A DNA stretch of 64,000 nucleotides, taken from positions 4,526,001-4,590,000 of the forward strand of contig NZ_CP059973.1 in assembly GCF_009193295.2 (NCBI RefSeq), in the 5' to 3' direction. The notes beneath the pieces were generated by a model. It was given only the letters and a program-made list of their open reading frames with translations, made no database searches and had not been told where the DNA came from. Within the stretch, counting starts at the first letter, position 1; every line of letters starts with the position of its first letter. Positions 8,535 through 17,844 of this stretch are shown piece after piece. The stretch comes from Bacteroides luhongzhouii (GTDB lineage Bacteria; Bacteroidota; Bacteroidia; Bacteroidales; Bacteroidaceae). A program made the translations under genes and the position numbers.

Positions 8535-9523
8535 TTCTTCTTCGCTACCTCCCCAAAGCGTTTAGGTTTACAATAGGTGTTAATCAGCGGAGTGAACGCA
8601 TTCATAATCAGGATGGCGAACGACATACCTTCGGGATAGGCACCGAACAGACGGATGACAACCGTCAGCAGACCGATACATACACCATAAATCAACATTC
8701 CTTTTTTGCTCATCGGAGAAGTCACATAGTCGGTTGCCATAAAGACAGCACCCAGCATCAGACCGCCGGAGAGCAATTGCAATACCGGAGAAACGTATTT
8801 TTCAGGATCTGCCAGGTGCATGATACCTGCAAAGATAAACACGGTAGCCAGGATAGACACAGGAATATGCCAGGTGATGATTTTCTTCCAGAGCATATAA
8901 ACGAGTCCGATCAGCAGAGCCAGTGCACTCACTTCACCCAAGCATCCGCCATTCTGTCCGATCAGCAAGGTCAATGCGTCCGGAATCTGGCTTAAAGCGG
9001 CAGTGTCACCGTAGATGGCTTGCTTCATCAATGCCAGCGGAGTGGCACCGGTGGTAGCATCCGTATAAGCGGTCAACTGTCCGACTACCGGCCAACTGGT
9101 CATCTGCACCGGGAAAGAAAGCAACAGGAACACGCGTCCTGCCAATGCCGGATTGAAAGGATTGCAGCCTAATCCGCCGAAAGACATTTTGCCTACACCG
9201 ATAGCAAACAGTGCACCCAGAATGATAATCCAGACAGGAAGATTAGACGGTAAGTTGAATGCCAGCAACACACCTGTGATGATGGCAGAGCCGTCGCAGA
9301 TGGTAGTGGTAGGTTTCTTCATTAAATATTTCCCGATCGCCCATTCGAAGAACAAACAAGCTGCAACGGAAGTAGCCGTGACAATCAGGGCACCCAGTCC
9401 GAAGAAATAGAGAGACACCAGAAAAGCCGGAATCAGTGCGATCAGCACGCCATACATATTTTTCTGTACGCTGTCTCCGCCATGAACGTGGGGCGATAGT
9501 GATACGATTAATTTATTTTCCAT
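8531..9523 (-). CDS. rnfD: Rnf electron transport complex subunit RnfD
   Basis: Polytopic membrane subunit of Rnf, homologous to NqrB, which carries a covalent FMN and probably lines the ion path. The 330-residue protein opens with LIVSLSPHVHGGDSVQKNMY, typical of RnfD, and holds TTGATPLALMK, where the threonine is the expected FMN attachment site, plus FGGLGCNPFNPALAGRVFL. Roughly eight to ten hydrophobic helices are visible. It lies 5 bp after rnfC and overlaps rnfG by 4 bp. Confidence 0.95.
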   Translation of the reverse strand: MENKLIVSLSPHVHGGDSVQKNMYGVLIALIPAFLVSLYFFGLGALIVTATSVAACLFFEWAIGKYLMKKPTTTICDGSAIITGVLLAFNLPSNLPVWIIILGALFAIGVGKMSFGGLGCNPFNPALAGRVFLLLSFPVQMTSWPVVGQLTAYTDATTGATPLALMKQAIYGDTAALSQIPDALTLLIGQNGGCLGEVSALALLIGLVYMLWKKIITWHIPVSILATVFIFAGIMHLADPEKYVSPVLQLLSGGLMLGAVFMATDYVTSPMSKKGMLIYGVCIGLLTVVIRLFGAYPEGMSFAILIMNAFTPLINTYCKPKRFGEVAKKK

Positions 9524-9528
9524 ATTCG

Positions 9529-10866
9529 TTATTTTTTAGCTTGACGTGCACGAATCATAGCGCCTACTTTGCCTTTGCCCAGACGACAGTAGTCGAGCAG
9601 CGGACGGTTGGCAGGACAAGTGAACTGGCAAGAGCCGCACTCGATACAATCCATGATTCTTTCTTTTTCCATTGTTTCAAAATCCCCGTTTTCGGACAAA
9701 GCTCCGAGCAAGTACGGTTCCAGTCCCATCGGACAGGCACTCACGCACTTCGCGCAACGGATACAAGTCTGCGCCTCACCACGTTTGGCTTCCTTCCGAT
9801 TCATAATCAGGATACCGGAACTGCCCTTCGCAGTAGGAACCTCAATATTTACAAGTGCCTTACCCATCATCGGACCGCCACCGATCACCTTACCCGTATC
9901 TTCGGGCAGACCACCGCAAGCGTCAATCAACTGTTTCATCGGTGTACCGATACGAGCCAGGAAGTTGGAAGGTTTCGCAACCGACTTTCCAGTCACGGTA
10001 ATCACACGTTCAAACAACGGCTTATTCTTCTGCACTGCCTCATAAACAGCAAACGCTGTTCCCACGTTCTGCACGACGGCTCCCGTAGAGATAGGCAATG
10101 CGCCGCTCGCCACCTGACGTTTGGTAATCGCGTCGATCAGCTGCTTTTCACCTCCTTGCGGATATTTCACCTTCAAGGGCACTACTTCGATGCCTGCATA
10201 GCTGGAGGCCACTTTGGTCATCAGTTCGATAGCATCCGGCTTATTATTTTCGATTCCGATAAATGCCTTGTTCACTTTCACCGCTTTCATCAGGATAGAA
10301 ACACCTACCATGATTTCTTCCGCGTGTTCCAGCATCAGCTGATGGTCGGCAGTCAGGTAAGGTTCACATTCTACGGCATTGATAATCACACATTCAGCCT
10401 TAAAAGAAGGAGGAGGACAAAGTTTCACCTGTGTAGGGAAACAAGCACCGCCCAAACCTACGATTCCGGCATCGGCAATTTTCTTTACGATCTCTTCTGC
10501 GGAAAGCTCACACTCTTTCACCAGTGTGGTGCTACGGTCGATTGTTTCTTCCCATTCGTCGCCTTCCACATCAATGAAGATAGCAGGTTTCGCATAACCA
10601 CTGGCATCGACTATGGTATCAATCTTCGCCACTTTACCACTGACCGAAGAGTGAATGGCTGCCGAAACAAAGCCGGCAGGTTCGGCAATCCGTGTACCTA
10701 CCTTTACCACATCCCCTTTCGCTACAACCGGTTTTGCAGGTGCACCGATGTGCTGCCCCAGCAAAATAACAGCCTTTGCAGGAACTTCCGCTGTGATAAT
10801 AGGTTGATGTGCCGACAATTTATTTTCGTGTGGATGAACTCCACCAATTGAAAATGTCTTTAACAT
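9529..10866 (-). CDS. rnfC: Rnf electron transport complex subunit RnfC
   Basis: Peripheral NADH/flavin-binding subunit of Rnf on the cytoplasmic side. The 445 residues show the N-terminal barrel-sandwich domain (HPHENKLSAHQP), the Complex I 51-kDa-like nucleotide/FMN domain (GIVGLGGACFPTQVK, NAVECEPYLTADH), a SLBB segment and two [4Fe-4S] motifs near the C-terminus: CIRCAKCVSACP and CIECGSCQFTCP. It is 24 bp after rnfB. Length is within the compact RnfC class without the long repeat tail seen in enterobacteria. Confidence 0.95.
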   Translation of the reverse strand: MLKTFSIGGVHPHENKLSAHQPIITAEVPAKAVILLGQHIGAPAKPVVAKGDVVKVGTRIAEPAGFVSAAIHSSVSGKVAKIDTIVDASGYAKPAIFIDVEGDEWEETIDRSTTLVKECELSAEEIVKKIADAGIVGLGGACFPTQVKLCPPPSFKAECVIINAVECEPYLTADHQLMLEHAEEIMVGVSILMKAVKVNKAFIGIENNKPDAIELMTKVASSYAGIEVVPLKVKYPQGGEKQLIDAITKRQVASGALPISTGAVVQNVGTAFAVYEAVQKNKPLFERVITVTGKSVAKPSNFLARIGTPMKQLIDACGGLPEDTGKVIGGGPMMGKALVNIEVPTAKGSSGILIMNRKEAKRGEAQTCIRCAKCVSACPMGLEPYLLGALSENGDFETMEKERIMDCIECGSCQFTCPANRPLLDYCRLGKGKVGAMIRARQAKK

Positions 10867-10890
10867 ACAGTTCTGTATTTTTTTCTGTTA

Positions 10891-11772
10891 TTATTCTGTT
10901 ACTTTCGGAGCTTCTGTAGCCTTCGGAGCAGCCGGAGCTTCTTCTTTCGGTTTCCGCGGCGGGAAATTCAACTCGATAATGGTATTCTGCGGACAAACTT
11001 CCACACATTTCCGACAAGATTTACACTTGTGCGGATCGATGTAAGCCAAGTTGTTTTCCAGCGTAATAGCTTCGAACGGACAAGTCTTCACACACTTGCC
11101 ACAGCCGATACAGCTCACTGTACAAGCCTTACGTGCCACAGCTCCCTTGTCTTTATTCACACAAGAGATATACACGCGGCGTGACTTCTTTCCTTGCGGA
11201 CGGATTTCAATGATCGCCTTCGGGCAAGCCTTCACACAGGCACCACAAGCGGTACATTTCGCTTCATCCACTTCCGGAAGCCCTGTTTCAGGATTCATGT
11301 GAATGGCATCGAACTGACAAGCAGCCACACAATCGCCACACCCCAGACATCCGTAACTACATCCTGTTTCCCCACCATACAATGAAGCGGCAATAGCACA
11401 ACTCTTCGCACCATCATATTGGTTGGTACGCGGACGATTTGCACACGTTCCGTTACATCTCACCACTGCTACCATCGGTTCAGCTTCACCGGCTGCAAGT
11501 CCGAGGATATCAGCAATTTGTGCCATGACAGGTTGTCCACCTACGGGGCAGAATTTACCATCCAGCGAACCGGCTTTGACGCAAGCGTCGGCAAATCCGC
11601 TACAACCGGGATAGCCACATCCACCACAATTAGCCTGGGGAAGCACTTCTCCCACCTGGGCAATCCGCGGGTCTTCATACACGGCAAATTTCTTGGAAGC
11701 CACATAAAGAATAGCGGCCAGCACGAGCGCTATAGCTCCCAATGAAATCACTGCAATCAGAATCAAATTCAT
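10891..11772 (-). CDS. rnfB: Rnf electron transport complex subunit RnfB (ferredoxin)
   Basis: Membrane-anchored iron-sulfur subunit that accepts electrons from ferredoxin. The 293-residue protein has one N-terminal membrane helix, the Fe-S domain motif CGGCGYPGCSGFADAC at about 48-63, and several ferredoxin motifs further on (CLGCGDCVAACQFDAI, CTACGACVKACPKAI, CIGCGKCVKTCPFEAI, CKSCRKCVEVCPQNTI), four [4Fe-4S] units in a row. The tail is Ala/Pro/Glu-rich. It follows rseC by 7 bp. All cluster cysteines appear intact. Confidence 0.95.
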   Translation of the reverse strand: MNLILIAVISLGAIALVLAAILYVASKKFAVYEDPRIAQVGEVLPQANCGGCGYPGCSGFADACVKAGSLDGKFCPVGGQPVMAQIADILGLAAGEAEPMVAVVRCNGTCANRPRTNQYDGAKSCAIAASLYGGETGCSYGCLGCGDCVAACQFDAIHMNPETGLPEVDEAKCTACGACVKACPKAIIEIRPQGKKSRRVYISCVNKDKGAVARKACTVSCIGCGKCVKTCPFEAITLENNLAYIDPHKCKSCRKCVEVCPQNTIIELNFPPRKPKEEAPAAPKATEAPKVTE

Positions 11773-11779
11773 AATGTTT

Positions 11780-12205
11780 TTAGTTATTTATTGGTTTTAT
11801 AGTAAATGAAAATTGTTGTTTGAGTCGCGTTTTGTTAAGCCATAAAACGAAATAATAAGGTACAAGAACAGCTAGAGAAAGAAGTGCTGCATACAACTCA
11901 TTCTCTATCCATGCCATCAAAAGAAACAATGAAAATATAAGAAGTACGAAAGGAAGTACGAAAGCCAATACTACCGCCATCATGCCCATCGACGTTTCGC
12001 CGACTACCATCACCCTCTCTCCCACCTGATAGGAAGAAGCCGCGGTATCTATAATATCTATGATTTTGTCCTTACTATCCGCCGAGGAACAATGCCCCTT
12101 TGCGCTACAAGCCGCGCAAGCCGATGTCTGGACAATCCTCACCGACAGATGAGAACCTTGTATGTTTTCCACAATACCTAGATGCTTTATAGTATTATTC
12201 GTCAT
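11780..12205 (-). CDS. rseC: SoxR-reducing system / positive regulator RseC family protein
   Basis: The 141-residue membrane protein has an N-terminal cytoplasmic part with a cysteine cluster CAACSAKGHC (around 31-40) and two hydrophobic helices (MAVVLAFVLPFVLLIFSLF and the next segment), as in the RseC_MucC family. In other bacteria such proteins act with the Rnf-like Rsx complex in reducing SoxR or are encoded beside sigma-E regulators. Here it heads the rnf operon, 7 bp before rnfB, so a role in assembling or tuning Rnf redox function is the more likely one. A -7 box (12234-12241) sits 29 bp upstream. Confidence 0.88.
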   Translation of the reverse strand: MTNNTIKHLGIVENIQGSHLSVRIVQTSACAACSAKGHCSSADSKDKIIDIIDTAASSYQVGERVMVVGETSMGMMAVVLAFVLPFVLLIFSLFLLMAWIENELYAALLSLAVLVPYYFVLWLNKTRLKQQFSFTIKPINN

Positions 12206-12233
12206 TTTGCAAACTCCGCATTACAAATCGCGG

Positions 12234-12241
12234 CAAATTTA
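12234..12241 (-). promoter_or_regulatory. Predicted -7 box of rseC-rnf operon
   Basis: Minus strand TAAATTTG matches TAnnTTTG and lies 29 bp before the rseC ATG. No clear -33 element was identified. Confidence 0.5.
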
Positions 12242-12362
12242 ATCATTATTTGCGAACTACGAAGCATTCCCCCAACTTTTTCTACATAATAAATTGTTAT
12301 TTTTTGTGTTTACGTTATCGCACACGGAAAAAAGATTCCTATCATTTAGTACTCTAATAAAC

Positions 12363-12394
12363 AAACGTGAGTTCGATATGTCGAACTCACGTTT
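12363..12394. terminator. Terminator at the end of the fimbrial operon
   Basis: AAACGTGAGTTCGA and TCGAACTCACGTTT form a perfect 14-base stem around TATG. It lies 23 bp past the stop of the last fimbrial gene (minus strand) and is followed there by GTTTATT, a moderate T-rich tail. It separates the fimbrial operon from rseC upstream sequences. Confidence 0.65.
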
Positions 12395-12416
12395 ATTCTA
12401 CATTATGCAACTTATT

Positions 12417-15400
12417 CTACTTATCTTCTACGCATCGTACGAAACAAGCATCTTGTGCACCGCCGGTTGAACTACGGGTGATGGGATAGAAATCAAAAGT
12501 AAAGTAATTGAAATCCCATCCGGTTGCATTCCCATCTCCGGGCTTTTCAGCCTTTACATAATGGCTCAACCAGTAGATTGCTCCGGGACGCATATATACG
12601 TCATAAAAGAGAGGAGCGCCCGCGACGCCCACGGGGTAGCTCTCGCTAAGCCATCCACTGGGGAATCGTTCGGCTCGAGTTGCTGCATATCTTAATGTGC
12701 CCGCGCCTTTGGCATCTTTTTCTTTTCTATGTCCATATCCGGAAGCTCCAATAGGAAAGAACAGACTTTTTCCGGTTTGCTGATTGTAGACAAAACAACC
12801 ACGCATTCCGCGCTTTGTATGATTGTACTCATAACCGTATGCGTCGTTTATATCATCTTCAGTACTTGTCGATCCATCTCCATACAATATACCATATCCT
12901 TGTTTGATGTCTATATGGTCATATAATGCTTTAAAATCATCATAAGAAGCAATTCTTGTATTTGAAGGAAGCTGCGATGAATCGACAAACGCAGCACCGA
13001 AACCACTCTTGTCGTCCGACGGCGCGTTTACAGGTTTTATCTCTCCCCATGCCTTTTCTTCACTTGTGCCGGCAATGGTTAATTTTTGGGTTCCTGGCCC
13101 TTGGAAAGATTCCGGTGTAACGTTTATCCAATATGGACCCGGGGTCTTATTATTGATCGCGTCGATTGGCTCGGTCAGGTTACCCCATTTGAACAACGAA
13201 CCTTCTTCTAGCGGAGAAGCGGCTTCTGCGGTTTTAGTTTTCATGTTGCACGCATGCCATTCGGCCCCTCCATCAATCAATGCATCGGGAGCATCTCCTT
13301 GACGTACAAATATCAAGTGGTAGCAAGTATAGTTGTGATACTCTACCCGTATGATGGCATATCGGTTTTCATTTTCTCCGCAATTGCCTTTAAAGTCAAT
13401 TTTAAAATCTATATTCGAACCGGTTTTTCCATAAACGGTGTCGTTGCTTACTTTGCTATGTTCCTTGCCAACACCTAAATTGATAAAGTTTTTATCCCCA
13501 CAAACCACATAGGCTTTCCACGGACCTTCGGAAGCGAATGCCTCAAATTTTGTTCCATTTTCTTTGGGCAATCGTTTCAACAGAACGTCGAATCCTTCGT
13601 TATTGCTATGGCTGCGCCAAATACCTTTGGGGTTGACAACGCGGCGTACTTGATAAATAACAGGGTTTTCATTCCCTTTGGCGGAGTTTGTAGCGGAAGA
13701 ATTGGTGGAAATCGTTCCCCATACCGTACCGTCCGGCCTCAATAACGTCGCTTTTATCTCCACTTCCGACCTGCGTTGATAGGCTACATAGGGATTATTC
13801 CCAGTGTGGCCGGTGGGTTTAATCATCTGTTTGGCGCGGGTGTACATAGGAAGTTGCACATGATATATGCTATCACCTTCTTTTCTTACCTTATATTCAC
13901 CGTCATCTTTCTCTCCTTCTTCACCATAGAAACTATGTTCCTCTTCGTCCGTGATCGCATTCTTTTCTTCGATAGGATACGTTCGTTCTCCTCTTTTATG
14001 CTCTTCATAATAAGACTGGTTGGAGGTGGGAGTATATGGAGACGTTCCGGTTATAACCAAATCCTTGGTCGCACGCAGGGACAAAAAACCGTTCCACTGG
14101 TTGGCATTGGCTATATCCATCGGATGGTAATAATCGAAAGTACTTAATGCATTGTGGGGCCCCCATCGGTTGTCTTTAATACTTGCTTCTATTTTACCCA
14201 GTTTAAGTCCTCCTGTTCTGATTTTCAGTGGCAACATCATCGAATGATTATACAGATAAGAGATATAATAAGGATTCGGCACCTCAATACCCGGTTCCGG
14301 TTCCTGATATTCTATGTGCCAGTCGGCATCATTCGCGAAGTTTTTGAATTTCAGTGTGAGTTTATAATGATGGTTACGCTCGGCGTTGTAGTCGTCCTCC
14401 ACATTTTTTCCAAGCATAAAACGATATTTGATATTTCCGCTTCCCACTTTTTCAGAGTTGACGGAAACGTAATAGGCATCTACTTCGATGTAAGTACCAT
14501 AAGGCACGTCATCTTTCGGCAGATAATCGGGATATTTAAAATCATCTCCCGGCAATCCGGGATGATCCAATTCTCCATTCCCATCGGCATCTTGCAATTT
14601 ACTGGGGCCTTTTCCTTGCATATTTTCGAAGAAAAACAAGGCATCGGCAGTTTCTTCGTGCCCTTTCTTTTGTAACACTCCGTTTTCTTCAACAGGCCAC
14701 GGATAATAAGATTTACCGGTGGACAGACGTACTGGATATGATGCATCAAACACTGTCGGTTCCGTATCTCCTTCGTAGTATTTGATCACCTCTCCGTCAG
14801 GCATATCCTCTCCCTTTGCAGGAAAGGGCAAGTCATATCCTTCTTTCCCCACCATATTGTCTTTTCCCAAATAGCAATGAGTCGGAATATCTTTAATCTG
14901 CACTGACTTCAGGTAAATGAAAACCCCTTCTTTCAAGCTGCTTGCATCGTATGCAACAGTTACTTTGGAGGCTGCGCGGCGTATCCATGCATGCAGCGTC
15001 ATATCTTTCTTGTTGATAGCTACCAGCGCATCTTCCGTATTGCGGTTGGCTCCTGTGGGGGCATCCGGCAGCGTGGTGAAATGACCGAACATCTGGTTGT
15101 TGGCGATGGCTTTGCTTTTTGCACCGTCACCGGTTTCTTCCGTCAACACCCAGTTCTCTGCTTGCCATGTCAAGTCGATAGATTTCAGTCCTTCTCTGGT
15201 CTTGATGGTAGAGTTAGATGTATTCACCAGATTTCCCATATTGGCCACTGCATATATATAATGATTGCCATAAGGCACTCCGGACAATCGGAATGAGGCT
15301 TGCTGAGTCCGGCTTTCCGCGCTTGTCTCCCCTTCTGCGTCGGCGTTTGTACGGTCTTCATCTTTTACCTTGAAAGAACCGTCGTTGCTTTCTGTAGAAG

Positions 15401-15674
15401 CAGAACCTTCGGGAAGGAGGTAATATGCTTTCGTCAGGTTTCCTTCTTTATCATACAGCAGCACACACAGGTTGTTGATGTCTTTGATGGCATCCCCTGC
15501 CGTGCGTGTCTTTACGTCCAAGGCCGGACGAAGAGGAAGAAACTCTACCGTTGCATTTACGTCGGTTTCCCCTTCGGGCATTTGCTCGTATCTGTTGTTG
15601 AACCAATCGTCCGTGCAGGCAGCCAAAACAAATATCAGCATACCCGTAAGACTATAAAGAATATTTCGTTTCAT
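12417..15674 (-). CDS. Large fimbrial lipoprotein, likely tip/accessory subunit (DUF4906-like)
   Basis: Last gene of the Mfa-type operon, 1085 residues. The start at 15674 is preferred over the in-frame ATG 12 bp upstream because AGGA sits six bases before it and the protein then begins with a lipoprotein signal, MKRNILYSLTGMLIFVLAAC, cleaved before Cys20. The N-terminal third resembles fimbrillin-type sandwich domains (IKDINNLCVLLYDKEGNL, then YAVANMGNL). The middle has YQVRRVVNPKGIW and FDVLLKRLPKENGTKF, phrases I associate with the DUF4906 group. The C-terminal part (from about 870) looks like a separate binding domain ending FDFYPITRSS. Operon position and size resemble Mfa5-type tip components, but no von Willebrand motif is obvious. 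The ligand is unknown. Confidence 0.72.
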   Translation of the reverse strand: MKRNILYSLTGMLIFVLAACTDDWFNNRYEQMPEGETDVNATVEFLPLRPALDVKTRTAGDAIKDINNLCVLLYDKEGNLTKAYYLLPEGSASTESNDGSFKVKDEDRTNADAEGETSAESRTQQASFRLSGVPYGNHYIYAVANMGNLVNTSNSTIKTREGLKSIDLTWQAENWVLTEETGDGAKSKAIANNQMFGHFTTLPDAPTGANRNTEDALVAINKKDMTLHAWIRRAASKVTVAYDASSLKEGVFIYLKSVQIKDIPTHCYLGKDNMVGKEGYDLPFPAKGEDMPDGEVIKYYEGDTEPTVFDASYPVRLSTGKSYYPWPVEENGVLQKKGHEETADALFFFENMQGKGPSKLQDADGNGELDHPGLPGDDFKYPDYLPKDDVPYGTYIEVDAYYVSVNSEKVGSGNIKYRFMLGKNVEDDYNAERNHHYKLTLKFKNFANDADWHIEYQEPEPGIEVPNPYYISYLYNHSMMLPLKIRTGGLKLGKIEASIKDNRWGPHNALSTFDYYHPMDIANANQWNGFLSLRATKDLVITGTSPYTPTSNQSYYEEHKRGERTYPIEEKNAITDEEEHSFYGEEGEKDDGEYKVRKEGDSIYHVQLPMYTRAKQMIKPTGHTGNNPYVAYQRRSEVEIKATLLRPDGTVWGTISTNSSATNSAKGNENPVIYQVRRVVNPKGIWRSHSNNEGFDVLLKRLPKENGTKFEAFASEGPWKAYVVCGDKNFINLGVGKEHSKVSNDTVYGKTGSNIDFKIDFKGNCGENENRYAIIRVEYHNYTCYHLIFVRQGDAPDALIDGGAEWHACNMKTKTAEAASPLEEGSLFKWGNLTEPIDAINNKTPGPYWINVTPESFQGPGTQKLTIAGTSEEKAWGEIKPVNAPSDDKSGFGAAFVDSSQLPSNTRIASYDDFKALYDHIDIKQGYGILYGDGSTSTEDDINDAYGYEYNHTKRGMRGCFVYNQQTGKSLFFPIGASGYGHRKEKDAKGAGTLRYAATRAERFPSGWLSESYPVGVAGAPLFYDVYMRPGAIYWLSHYVKAEKPGDGNATGWDFNYFTFDFYPITRSSTGGAQDACFVRCVEDK

Positions 15675-15719
15675 ATTTTCCTGCATAAAATTATTTTAAG
15701 GAAATCCTCCCTTCGTTGG

Positions 15720-16820
15720 TTATAGCCCGAAACCGGGATCTAATGTGATTTCAGTATATGGACGCACATCTACCTTCCAGTCCATGCTTGTATCTTTAAT
15801 GGTAATGTATACTTTTACGTGTGTATTGCGCGGCAGTTGGGGCACGTTCTCCAAAAAGCCTTTCAGCTCCGCGCCGTCTACCCCAAGGCTTACCGAATAA
15901 TTCTTCTTCTCGTCCGCTCCTCCTTCACCTTCATACACGTGTTTGCCCTCCAAAAAATAGCAGGAAGGCGACAAGGTGACCTCTTTACCTCTTGGCAAAG
16001 AATAGTTAGCTGTAAAGCGATAGGTATAATATTCCGTTTCGGGAACCTCAAATGCTTCAATTTCTTTATAAATTGTCCCATCGCTTCCCTCTGCATTCCG
16101 ATACCTCACACCTCGTGGCAGGAGATATGCCTGTCTAGCCATATCATGAACGGCATATCCCGTGACAGTCTTGTCTCGAGAACTTTCGTTCTTGACATAG
16201 AATGAGTATTTGACAGCAGCTCTTATGATGAACAAATCAGCTTTCTGGTCGGTCTCTCCCACCTCCACCGTATGACATTCGTTCATGGGCAGATAGTGAG
16301 GATTCACCGCCAGTTGTTTACCTTCATCCAGCTTTATCATTAGCTTGCCGAATTTATCCGCCGGAAACGTACCTCCCTTTTTAATCTGCTCCAATTCCTC
16401 TTTTAAATTGAGCCAGGCACCGTCTTCCGACTGAACGTCTATCGATGAGTTTTCATTTGCAAACAGATAAACTCGCTTGGTTTCCCTGCCACGCACTTTG
16501 AAGCGTTCATCCCCATAATGTTGCAGAACATCCCGGAAAGAGATAAACCGGTTTTCTTCTACAGTGTTATCAGGACGCACTACGATGATACGCAGTGTGC
16601 TCATCAATTCGTAACCGTTGACGGCATTTTCGTATCCGTCGCCTTCGGCGCGGGTAACGCCCGAATACATCACATCTGTAAGCGAAACATTGATATCGAG
16701 ATTTACCCACACCGCATCATCATCACCACTGAATCGGCTCATCTCCTCTTTGTCACTGCCGCAAGCAGACAACAGACAGACAATGGAACTGAATAGAATA
16801 ATATATACGAATTTATTCAT
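15720..16820 (-). CDS. Minor fimbrial subunit lipoprotein (Mfa-like)
   Basis: A 366-residue lipoprotein with signal MNKFVYIILFSSIVCLLSAC. After a short acidic linker it shows the fimbrillin-like pattern: VWVNLDINVSLTD, VTRAEGDGYENAVNGYELMSTLRIIVVRPD, and a first-strand region suited to processing after an arginine (GVTR). The C-terminus has VKVYITIKDTSMDWKVDVRPY, a strand like the terminal strands of its two upstream neighbours. It overlaps the Mfa2-like gene by 8 bp, so the two are translationally coupled. A minor or adaptor subunit is the best guess; exact position in the fibre is unknown. Confidence 0.7.
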   Translation of the reverse strand: MNKFVYIILFSSIVCLLSACGSDKEEMSRFSGDDDAVWVNLDINVSLTDVMYSGVTRAEGDGYENAVNGYELMSTLRIIVVRPDNTVEENRFISFRDVLQHYGDERFKVRGRETKRVYLFANENSSIDVQSEDGAWLNLKEELEQIKKGGTFPADKFGKLMIKLDEGKQLAVNPHYLPMNECHTVEVGETDQKADLFIIRAAVKYSFYVKNESSRDKTVTGYAVHDMARQAYLLPRGVRYRNAEGSDGTIYKEIEAFEVPETEYYTYRFTANYSLPRGKEVTLSPSCYFLEGKHVYEGEGGADEKKNYSVSLGVDGAELKGFLENVPQLPRNTHVKVYITIKDTSMDWKVDVRPYTEITLDPGFGL

Positions 16821-17844
16821 ATTTTATATTATTGACTCTGACTACCCAATCGTTTACTTTTATAGTCACCTTAAACCACTCGTGGCTTGAATCAAGGAAA
16901 AATATCATCGACCAGTAATATCCCCGGTCCAAAAACTCCTGTGGGGGCATCGTGGCAAAATGATCACTTTTGAGTATTAACAGATAATTAATCAAAGGAA
17001 TGTTGACCACTTCCTTTCCATCTACTTTACGCCGGATAATCATCTTCGGACTGTTCTTCGTCATCAACCGCGACGTGGAAAACTCTGCATAAGCCACCAC
17101 TTCCTCTTTGTTTCCTTCAATGACTCCCGTCGAGGCTTGTCCTTGCGACCACGGGGTATAGGTGACCGGACCATTCGAAAGCAAGTCGTTGTTGTACGAA
17201 AACAAAGTATTGTCGTCGGTGATTTCAAACTCATAGTCTTTGTCATCCACCGGTTCACCGTTCATCTGTTGCAATACGATACGGATGTTGTTGGTGTTCT
17301 TCATCATCTTCACCACCCCGTTCTGATAAAGGTCGGACGTAGCAAGAGTAAGCTCACCCCAAAACATATCATGCAATTTACGCTTTTCAGGAAGAACGGA
17401 CTCGATGCGGCGCCAGTCGGCTTCTACCCGCAGATCGGTATAATTGCTTCCGATGGCAGGCTCTTGAAGCAGCGAGAAGGTTTTCTCCTTGCATGCCAAT
17501 CCACCATAGGCCACAAAGCGATATGTGCCTTTCTTCAAGTCGAGCTGCATCCGGTAGTCCTCATTCTGTAATTCGGTGCCTGTGACGATACGGCGATCTA
17601 CGTAGTTGCCTTCTTCGTCGTAAATAAACAAAGTAAGGCAGTCTACCTGATTCGGGAATGCGTTGGCAAACTCCAGGTTATAATCGTAGATAAAGCGTAA
17701 CGATACACCATGCGGACAAGGATCAAGATCCTCGTAGATGCGTTCGCACGAAGAAAAAACAAGCCCCATAGCTGCAGCGCAAAACACTGCAGCCATAAGT
17801 CTTGAAATTATATTTTGTTTTCTACTTTGCATTGTTTTAATCAA
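16813..17844 (-). CDS. FimB/Mfa2 family fimbrial anchor subunit
   Basis: The 343-residue protein has a lipoprotein-type signal ending MGLVFSSC and then the hallmark Mfa2 opening CPHGVSLRFIYDYNLEF, VDCLTLFIYDEEGNYVDRR and GTYRFVAYGGLACKE. Proteins of this family (PF08842) anchor the fimbria to the outer membrane and limit its length. The start overlaps the stop of the major-subunit gene (ATGA, 17844-17841). Its C-terminal 21 residues, ending NDWVVRVNNIKYE, closely match the C-terminus of the major subunit, which suggests the same terminal strand is used in assembly. Confidence 0.88.
   Translation of the reverse strand: MIKTMQSRKQNIISRLMAAVFCAAAMGLVFSSCERIYEDLDPCPHGVSLRFIYDYNLEFANAFPNQVDCLTLFIYDEEGNYVDRRIVTGTELQNEDYRMQLDLKKGTYRFVAYGGLACKEKTFSLLQEPAIGSNYTDLRVEADWRRIESVLPEKRKLHDMFWGELTLATSDLYQNGVVKMMKNTNNIRIVLQQMNGEPVDDKDYEFEITDDNTLFSYNNDLLSNGPVTYTPWSQGQASTGVIEGNKEEVVAYAEFSTSRLMTKNSPKMIIRRKVDGKEVVNIPLINYLLILKSDHFATMPPQEFLDRGYYWSMIFFLDSSHEWFKVTIKVNDWVVRVNNIKYE

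Noticed and set aside
9436..10851. 471-codon plus-strand frame across rnfC
   Set aside because: Antisense to rnfC, with a His/Phe/Arg-rich composition typical of a shadow frame.
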